From Rhodanobacter sp. LX-99 (GTDB lineage Bacteria; Pseudomonadota; Gammaproteobacteria; Xanthomonadales; Rhodanobacteraceae), in contig NZ_JAHFVL010000001.1 in NCBI RefSeq assembly GCF_018599185.1, positions 1,488,001 through 1,552,000 of the forward strand: 64,000 bases of DNA, given 5' to 3'. Both the position numbers and the translations under genes were made by a program. Of the stretch, positions 59,438 through 64,000 are shown piece by piece (within the stretch, counting starts at the first letter, position 1; each line of letters begins with the position of its first letter). The notes below the pieces were generated by a model. It did not search any database. It was not told the DNA's origin and worked only from the letters and a program-made list of their open reading frames with translations.

Positions 59438-62191
59438 TCAGAGGTTGATTGCCGCCTTCACGTAAATGAAGCGGCCGCGCGGGTTGTAGGTGCTCATGTC
59501 GAAGTTCAGGTCGCCGCCATTGACATAGGACAACGGTGGCTCCTTGTCGAACAGGTTCTGCACACCCACGGTGAACGTCACCGGTTGCGACTGCAGCGTA
59601 TACGCGCCCCACACGTCATGCGTCAGCTGCACCGGGATCCGGCCGTATCCCGGCGCCGGACCCTCGTCGGTGTTGCCGATGTAGTGCATGCTCCAGTTCG
59701 CCGACCACAGGCCGAGCGACCAGTCGAGGCTGGTGTTGGCTTTCCAGCGCGGGAAACTTTCGCGCGCGATGTCCGACTTGCCGGCCCGCGCCGCCACCCG
59801 CACCTGCCCGTTGGGCAGGGTGTCATAGCGGTCGAACGCACTGAGATAGGCGGCGTTGAACATCAGGTCGAAGTTGCCCGCGGCCATCTTCGGCAACTGG
59901 TAGCGCAAGGTCGTATCGACGCCGCTGGCCTTGATCCGGTTCAGGTTGATCGGGCCGTCGATGAGGTTGACGATCTCGCCGCTGCTGTCGCGCGTGACCA
60001 GGTTGCAGCGCTGGCCGGTACTGGCGCACAGGTTGAGCAGGTTCTGCGAACCGAAGCTGGAGATCGCCTCTTTCAGGTCGATGTCGTACCAGTCCACCGA
60101 CCAGCTCAGGCCCTTGGCGAAGCCGGGCGTGTAGATGAAACCGGTGCTGCGGTTGACCGAGGTTTCCGGCTGCAGGTCGGGGTTGCCGCCCACGGTCGAG
60201 AGGATCGAGCCGCCCGAATAATTGCTCTGGTCGTAGCTGGCCGGCACCCCGACGCAACCGGGCTTGCCGGCACCGCCGCCGTTGCACGGATCGATGGCCG
60301 GCAGGTTGGTCTGACGCAGGCCTGCATAGAGCTCGTTGATCGAGGGGGCGCGGAAGCCCTGTGCCCAGGTGCTGCGCACCATCAGGTCCTCCCACGGGCG
60401 CCAGACCAGGCCGAGCTTGCTGTTGGTGGTGCCGCCGAACGTGCTGTAGCGCGAGTGGCGCGTGGCCGCGGACAGTTCCAGTTGCTTCACCAGCGGCAGG
60501 TCCGCCAGCAGCGGCACGTTGAACTCGACGTAGGCCTCCTTCAGATCGTAGGAGCCGCTCGTCGGCAGGCGCGGCGCCGAAGTGGTCTTGCGGCTGTAGC
60601 TGATGAATTCCGGCGTCTGGTTGAAGTACGCACTCGGCTCGTCGTAGCCGGATTCCTTGCGGTACTCGACACCCGCCGCGAACGCCAGCATGCCGGCCGG
60701 CAGCGCGAACAGGTCGCCGGTGAGGTTGGCGGTGAAGTCATGCTGCTTGGTGCCGTTGCGGTCCACGCCGTTGGCGCGGATGTAGTTGGCCATGTCCGGG
60801 GTGATCGTGCCGAAAATGTTCAGCGGCACGCAGCCGTTGGCCACGCAGCGGTCGTTCGGACCCAGCGCCAGCGCCACCTTGTCCAGGTCGATCTGGTTGG
60901 CCGAGGTCCACTTCGCCTTGTTCTGCGCGTAGGTATAGAAGCTGTTCCACGACCAGCCGTTGGTGAAGTCTCCCTCGAAGCCCGCGGCCAGGCGCATCGT
61001 GTTCACGTTCTGCGTGTTGATGCGCGGACCCAGCTCGGTGATCGCCCGCACCACTTCGAAGCTGGTGCCGCTGCCCTGGAACGGCACCCCGAACGGGTTG
61101 TACGGGTGGTCGGCCGGGATCGTCATGCCATCGCCGCCGCGGATGCGCGGCGTGGCTGCCGGGAAGCGCTGGCTCGACTCGCGGGTGTTGTACAGGCCCT
61201 CGGTCACGAACGTGACGGAGTCGCCGAGATGGAAGCGCAACTGGCCGTAAAGGCCAGCCCGATCCAGCGGCCCGATCAGGGTCGTGTCGGGCGTCTCGTT
61301 GTAGACGTCGGTGGCCGGCACGTCCAGGCGGTAGCCGCCGTTGCCGTCGCGCACGAACGCCTTGGTGCCGAAGCTGCCCACCGCCGTGCTGTTCTTGAAG
61401 CGGCCCGCCGGCGTGTTGCGGCTCAACCCCTGCAGCGGCGTGTTCGAGAAGTCGCGGTCGCCGGCAAGAATCTCCTTGCTCGACGCGACCGTCGCCGATA
61501 CCAGCGCCGAACCCCAGTCGCCCGACTTGCCCCACAGGAAATCCTCGTTGTGGGTGAAGCCGTCACCCTTGTCGGTGGTGCCGACATAGGAACTGAGCTT
61601 GAGCCCGTCGAAGCTGCTGTAGGTAATGATGTTGACCACGCCGGCAATCGCATCGGCGCCGTAGATGGCAGTGGCGCCGTCCAGCAGCACCTCGACCCGT
61701 TCGACCGCGGCCAGCGGGATCGTGTTGAGGTCGACGAAGTCGCGGAAACCGCGGGTACCCGCGCCGTTCACCCAGCGCCGCCCGTTGACCAGCACCAGCG
61801 AGCGGTTGGCGCCCAGGTTGCGCAGGTTCAGCGAACTGGAGCCATGGCTGGTACCGCCGGAGCCGGTCGAGTTGAAGCTGGAGCCGACCGACGGCAGCTC
61901 CTGCAGCAACTCGCCGACCGAGACCACGCCGGTCGATTCGATCTCGCTGCGCTCCATCGTGAACACCGGACTCGCCGCCGTCTCGTCCTTGCGGCGGATG
62001 CGCGAACCGACCACGCTGACCGCTTCCAGCGTCTTCGCCTCACTGGCGGAATCGACGGCACCGGCGTTCGCTTCCTGCGCGTCGGCGGGCAGCGTGACGC
62101 CACCCGCACCCAGCGCCCCGGCAATCGCCACCATCATCAAACTCCGGCGCATGCCACGCCGTGTCGGCCCATTATTCGTCATTTCGTTCAT
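59438..62191 (-). CDS. TonB-dependent outer-membrane receptor (second island)
   Basis: 917 residues: a signal peptide in MRRSLMMVAIAGALGAGGVTLPADAQ, a TonB box-like 'LEAVSVVGSRIRR', a plug ('LNLRNLGANRSLVLVNGRRWVNGAGTRGFRDFVDLNTIPLAAVERVEVLLDGATAIYGADAIAGVVNIIT'), and a barrel ending in an aromatic/hydrophobic segment 'FIYVKAAINL'. This Xanthomonadales-type receptor (SusC-distant) is expected to take up an oligomeric nutrient. The ATG at 62191 (MNEMTNNGPT) has a GGGAGGGG ribosome site 3-10 bp upstream; the frame runs to 62260 without support. It heads the operon receptor-permease-hydrolase-LysR-peptidase. Confidence 0.94.
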   Translation of the reverse strand: MNEMTNNGPTRRGMRRSLMMVAIAGALGAGGVTLPADAQEANAGAVDSASEAKTLEAVSVVGSRIRRKDETAASPVFTMERSEIESTGVVSVGELLQELPSVGSSFNSTGSGGTSHGSSSLNLRNLGANRSLVLVNGRRWVNGAGTRGFRDFVDLNTIPLAAVERVEVLLDGATAIYGADAIAGVVNIITYSSFDGLKLSSYVGTTDKGDGFTHNEDFLWGKSGDWGSALVSATVASSKEILAGDRDFSNTPLQGLSRNTPAGRFKNSTAVGSFGTKAFVRDGNGGYRLDVPATDVYNETPDTTLIGPLDRAGLYGQLRFHLGDSVTFVTEGLYNTRESSQRFPAATPRIRGGDGMTIPADHPYNPFGVPFQGSGTSFEVVRAITELGPRINTQNVNTMRLAAGFEGDFTNGWSWNSFYTYAQNKAKWTSANQIDLDKVALALGPNDRCVANGCVPLNIFGTITPDMANYIRANGVDRNGTKQHDFTANLTGDLFALPAGMLAFAAGVEYRKESGYDEPSAYFNQTPEFISYSRKTTSAPRLPTSGSYDLKEAYVEFNVPLLADLPLVKQLELSAATRHSRYSTFGGTTNSKLGLVWRPWEDLMVRSTWAQGFRAPSINELYAGLRQTNLPAIDPCNGGGAGKPGCVGVPASYDQSNYSGGSILSTVGGNPDLQPETSVNRSTGFIYTPGFAKGLSWSVDWYDIDLKEAISSFGSQNLLNLCASTGQRCNLVTRDSSGEIVNLIDGPINLNRIKASGVDTTLRYQLPKMAAGNFDLMFNAAYLSAFDRYDTLPNGQVRVAARAGKSDIARESFPRWKANTSLDWSLGLWSANWSMHYIGNTDEGPAPGYGRIPVQLTHDVWGAYTLQSQPVTFTVGVQNLFDKEPPLSYVNGGDLNFDMSTYNPRGRFIYVKAAINL

Positions 62192-62482
62192 CACCCCTCC
62201 CAAGGAATCGGCATCAACTTGTCTGCAAGCCCATCGCGGGCATGATTCCGAGTAATTCATGCGCGGATAACTTATGCAATCTTATCGGCCCATGTAATGC
62301 GCCCATGCGTTTTTGATATGAGTTTCCCGTGCTGGTGAATACGCTTGCGTCCGGCCCGCCCGGCATGTGTTGCTAGGCACGGACGACGTGGCGAATACCC
62401 ACGCGACCATGACGTCGCCGCGGCAGGCATGCACAGGCCTGGCGTTCGTCCGGTACCGTTTCCTTATCACCACGGGGGCAGC
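62192..62482. promoter_or_regulatory. Divergent promoter region between TonB receptor and CapA-like genes
   Basis: This 291-bp gap holds both promoters. An imperfect palindrome CATGATTCCGAGTAATTCATG (62241-62261 on the plus strand) lies 50 bp before the receptor start, with a further CATGTAATGCGCCCATG at 62291-62307; both are possible regulator sites. For the receptor, TTGCAT...ATTACT on the minus strand (about 62278-62249) is the best, though weak, sigma-70 candidate. For the CapA-like gene no clear promoter is visible. No gene is seen here. Confidence 0.4.
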
Positions 62483-63607
62483 ATGACCGAGTCCTGCAAT
62501 CATCAGCGCCGTCGGCTCATGGCCGGGCTGGCAGCCGCGCCGGCGCTGTTGCTGTGCGGAGCGAAACGCCTCTCGCCAGCGCAGACCCTGACGCTGGCCG
62601 GGCAGGCCCTGATTGCCCACGATCTGTGCGCCGACGCCTACCCCGGGCTCGCCGCCGTCATCGCGGAAATCCGCCGCGGCGACGTCGCCATGACCGACCT
62701 GGAGACGGCGATCCGCACCCGCGCATCCGGGGCTCCGACCCGCGAGGGCGTCTTCCTGCACGAGGCAGGCACCGACGAATTGCGTTGCCTGCGCACGCTC
62801 GGTTTCGACATGCTCGCGCTGGCCAACAACCATGCCGGCGATTTCGGCCGCGACGGCATGCTGGCGACGCTGCAGGCAACGCATGAAGCCGGTTTCCATA
62901 CTGCCGGCAGCGGCCGCAACCTCGCCGACGCCAGCCGCGCGGCGCGCTTCGCCACCGCCGGGCAACCGGTGGCCCTGGTCGCCATGGCCGCCGGCAAGAT
63001 CCGCGACGGTGCAGCGGCCACCGCCACCCTGCCCGGCATCAACGAACTGCGACTCGTCGCGCACGGCCAACCGGAAAACGGGGACGTCGAGCGCATCCAT
63101 GCGGCGATCCGCGATGTCGCCGGCTCGACCCGCGTCGTCGCCTGCCTGCACAACCACGACTGGGGCGACGACATGCGCGTGACCCGCGCATGGACCCGCC
63201 GCTTCGCCAGATCCTGCATCGACGCGGGAGCCAGCGCGTTCTTCGCGCACGGCGCACCGCTGCTGCATGGGATCGAGCTGCATCGCGACGCGCCGATCTT
63301 CTATTGCCTCGGCAGCCTGATCTTCCATTCGCGCACCGCCCCCGGCCATTACCCCCCGGAGGTCTGGGAAAGCGCCATCGCGCACCTGCACTACCGCGAC
63401 GGACGATTGCGCCGGCTCGAACTGGTGCCGGTCGTGCTCAACGAGCGCGGCGACGACGCCGCGCGCCAGAACGAGACCCGCGGCCGTCCGCGGATTGCCA
63501 CGGGTGATGATGCGCAGCGCATCCTCACCCGCCTGCAGGCGCTCAGCAGTGCGTTTGGTACCTCGCTGCGGATCGCACGGGCACGCGGCTGGATCGAAGT
63601 GGGCTGA
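62483..63607 (+). CDS. CapA family protein (poly-gamma-glutamate biosynthesis/hydrolase-like)
   Basis: 374 residues of the CapA/PgsA metallophosphoesterase-like family, known from poly-gamma-glutamate capsule systems. Visible: 'GDVAMTDLETAIRT', 'LRTLGFDMLALANNHAGDFGRDGMLAT', 'VVACLHNHDWGDD' and 'IDAGASAFFAHGAPLLHGIELHRDAPIFYCLGSLIF'. The N-terminus contains RRRLMAGLAAAPALLLCGA, a twin-arginine-like export signal. The CapB/CapC synthetase genes are absent here, so a role in degrading or modifying extracellular peptides is as likely as biosynthesis. The ATG at 62483 has a GGGGG site. It is divergent from the TonB receptor operon. Confidence 0.85.
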   Translation: MTESCNHQRRRLMAGLAAAPALLLCGAKRLSPAQTLTLAGQALIAHDLCADAYPGLAAVIAEIRRGDVAMTDLETAIRTRASGAPTREGVFLHEAGTDELRCLRTLGFDMLALANNHAGDFGRDGMLATLQATHEAGFHTAGSGRNLADASRAARFATAGQPVALVAMAAGKIRDGAAATATLPGINELRLVAHGQPENGDVERIHAAIRDVAGSTRVVACLHNHDWGDDMRVTRAWTRRFARSCIDAGASAFFAHGAPLLHGIELHRDAPIFYCLGSLIFHSRTAPGHYPPEVWESAIAHLHYRDGRLRRLELVPVVLNERGDDAARQNETRGRPRIATGDDAQRILTRLQALSSAFGTSLRIARARGWIEVG

Positions 63608-63612
63608 AGGTG

Positions 63613-63999
63613 TCAGTGGCCCCGGATCGGGAACGTCTGCGCGTTGCCCGGCGCCGAACCGGCCGGCGCGGACGAGCGTGCCGATGGCACCGGGTTCGCG
63701 CCGCACTGATAGGCGCCCCACGGCTGCGAGCCGTCGGCCGGCTCGGCCAGCGGCTTGATGGTGTCGGCGTGCATCTTGGCGGCCTCGTTACGGGCCAGCA
63801 CTTCCAGCTCGTCGCGCACCTTGATGTCGTTGCGGTCGACCGGACCGACGCGTTCCATCACGGAGACGGTGACCTTGCCCAGCTCGCGGCAGGCGGATAC
63901 GTCGCCGCTCCACGCCGTGCGCACGCTTTTTGCCGCGTCGTCCAAGGTGATGCCCCAGCTGCAGGCACCGAGCAGGAGGACGGGGACGAGCAACAACAG
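63613..63999 (-). CDS. DUF4156-like lipoprotein (5' end outside window)
   Basis: At least 128 residues, partial at the N-terminus because the frame is open to the window edge (63999). The visible part begins LLLVPVLLLGAC, with a lipobox at the Cys, then 'SACRELGKVTVSVMERVGPVDRNDIKVRDELEVLARNEAAKMHADTIKPL', a pattern of the DUF4156 (RcsF-like) family. The N-terminal basic residues of the signal peptide would lie beyond the window. The C-terminus is Ser/Ala/Pro-rich. The gene converges on the CapA-like gene, with 5 bp between stops. Confidence 0.7.
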   Translation of the reverse strand: MLLLVPVLLLGACSWGITLDDAAKSVRTAWSGDVSACRELGKVTVSVMERVGPVDRNDIKVRDELEVLARNEAAKMHADTIKPLAEPADGSQPWGAYQCGANPVPSARSSAPAGSAPGNAQTFPIRGH

Positions 64000-64000
64000 T

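Noticed and set aside
1-64000. CRISPR arrays, prophage, insertion sequences or integrase genes
   Set aside because: No regularly spaced repeats, transposase, integrase or phage structural genes were recognised in any frame.

Overview
The window is about 64 kb of GC-rich chromosomal DNA from a gammaproteobacterium. Gene content and order (SecB-GpsA beside rpmB-rpmG, RdgC, PlsB, PssA, TtcA, many TonB receptors, an Anr/FNR-like site) suggest the Xanthomonadales, most likely the Rhodanobacteraceae (Rhodanobacter/Dyella-like). This is inferred from protein character and codon usage, not from a database search. I found no rRNA, tRNA, CRISPR array, insertion sequence or prophage.

Layout. 1-6.1 kb: end of a DUF3999 gene, a SNF2 helicase, gpsA and secB (minus strand). 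6.3-6.9 kb: rpmB-rpmG, then a long hairpin and a terminator. 7-10.3 kb: DUF4166, DCC and saccharopine-dehydrogenase-like genes and a fatty acid desaturase. 10.5-14.7 kb: a GldA/F/G-like ABC operon with a short DUF4340 protein, then mutM. 14.7-19.6 kb: an unknown protein, tdk, a flavin-dependent-halogenase-like protein and rep.

19.7-28.9 kb (minus strand) is the most interesting stretch: LysR regulator, small ORF, TonB receptor, gamma-glutamyltransferase, a DUF1611 protein (DgcN-like), an enolase-superfamily epimerase (DgcA-like) and a GltS glutamate permease. Together they look like a route for taking up gamma-glutamyl or D-glutamyl compounds, releasing glutamate and converting D-Glu to L-Glu through N-acetyl intermediates. 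The ggt and receptor transcription units share a duplicated promoter/5' gene segment.

29-52.2 kb is mostly housekeeping: AI-2E family exporter, e(P4)-type phosphatase, a candidate small RNA, a lipoprotein, plsB, ubiE, an Anr/FNR-type promoter driving DUF2249 and FmdE-like genes, a DMT exporter with divergent Lrp regulator, a phosphoesterase, prolyl and M1 aminopeptidases, GST, lipid hydroxylase, YgjP-type metallopeptidase, rdgC, aromatic aminotransferase, ttcA, GNAT and pssA. Two matching long palindromes lie at 43.8 and 47.7 kb.

52.3-63.6 kb is a second peptide-related island: TonB receptor, YfcC-type permease, CocE/S15-type hydrolase, LysR and an S9D glutamyl-endopeptidase-like protease (minus strand), with a divergent CapA-family protein. 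It abuts a truncated 3' remnant of a membrane-fusion-protein gene, which may mark the island edge. A partial DUF4156-like lipoprotein runs off the right end.
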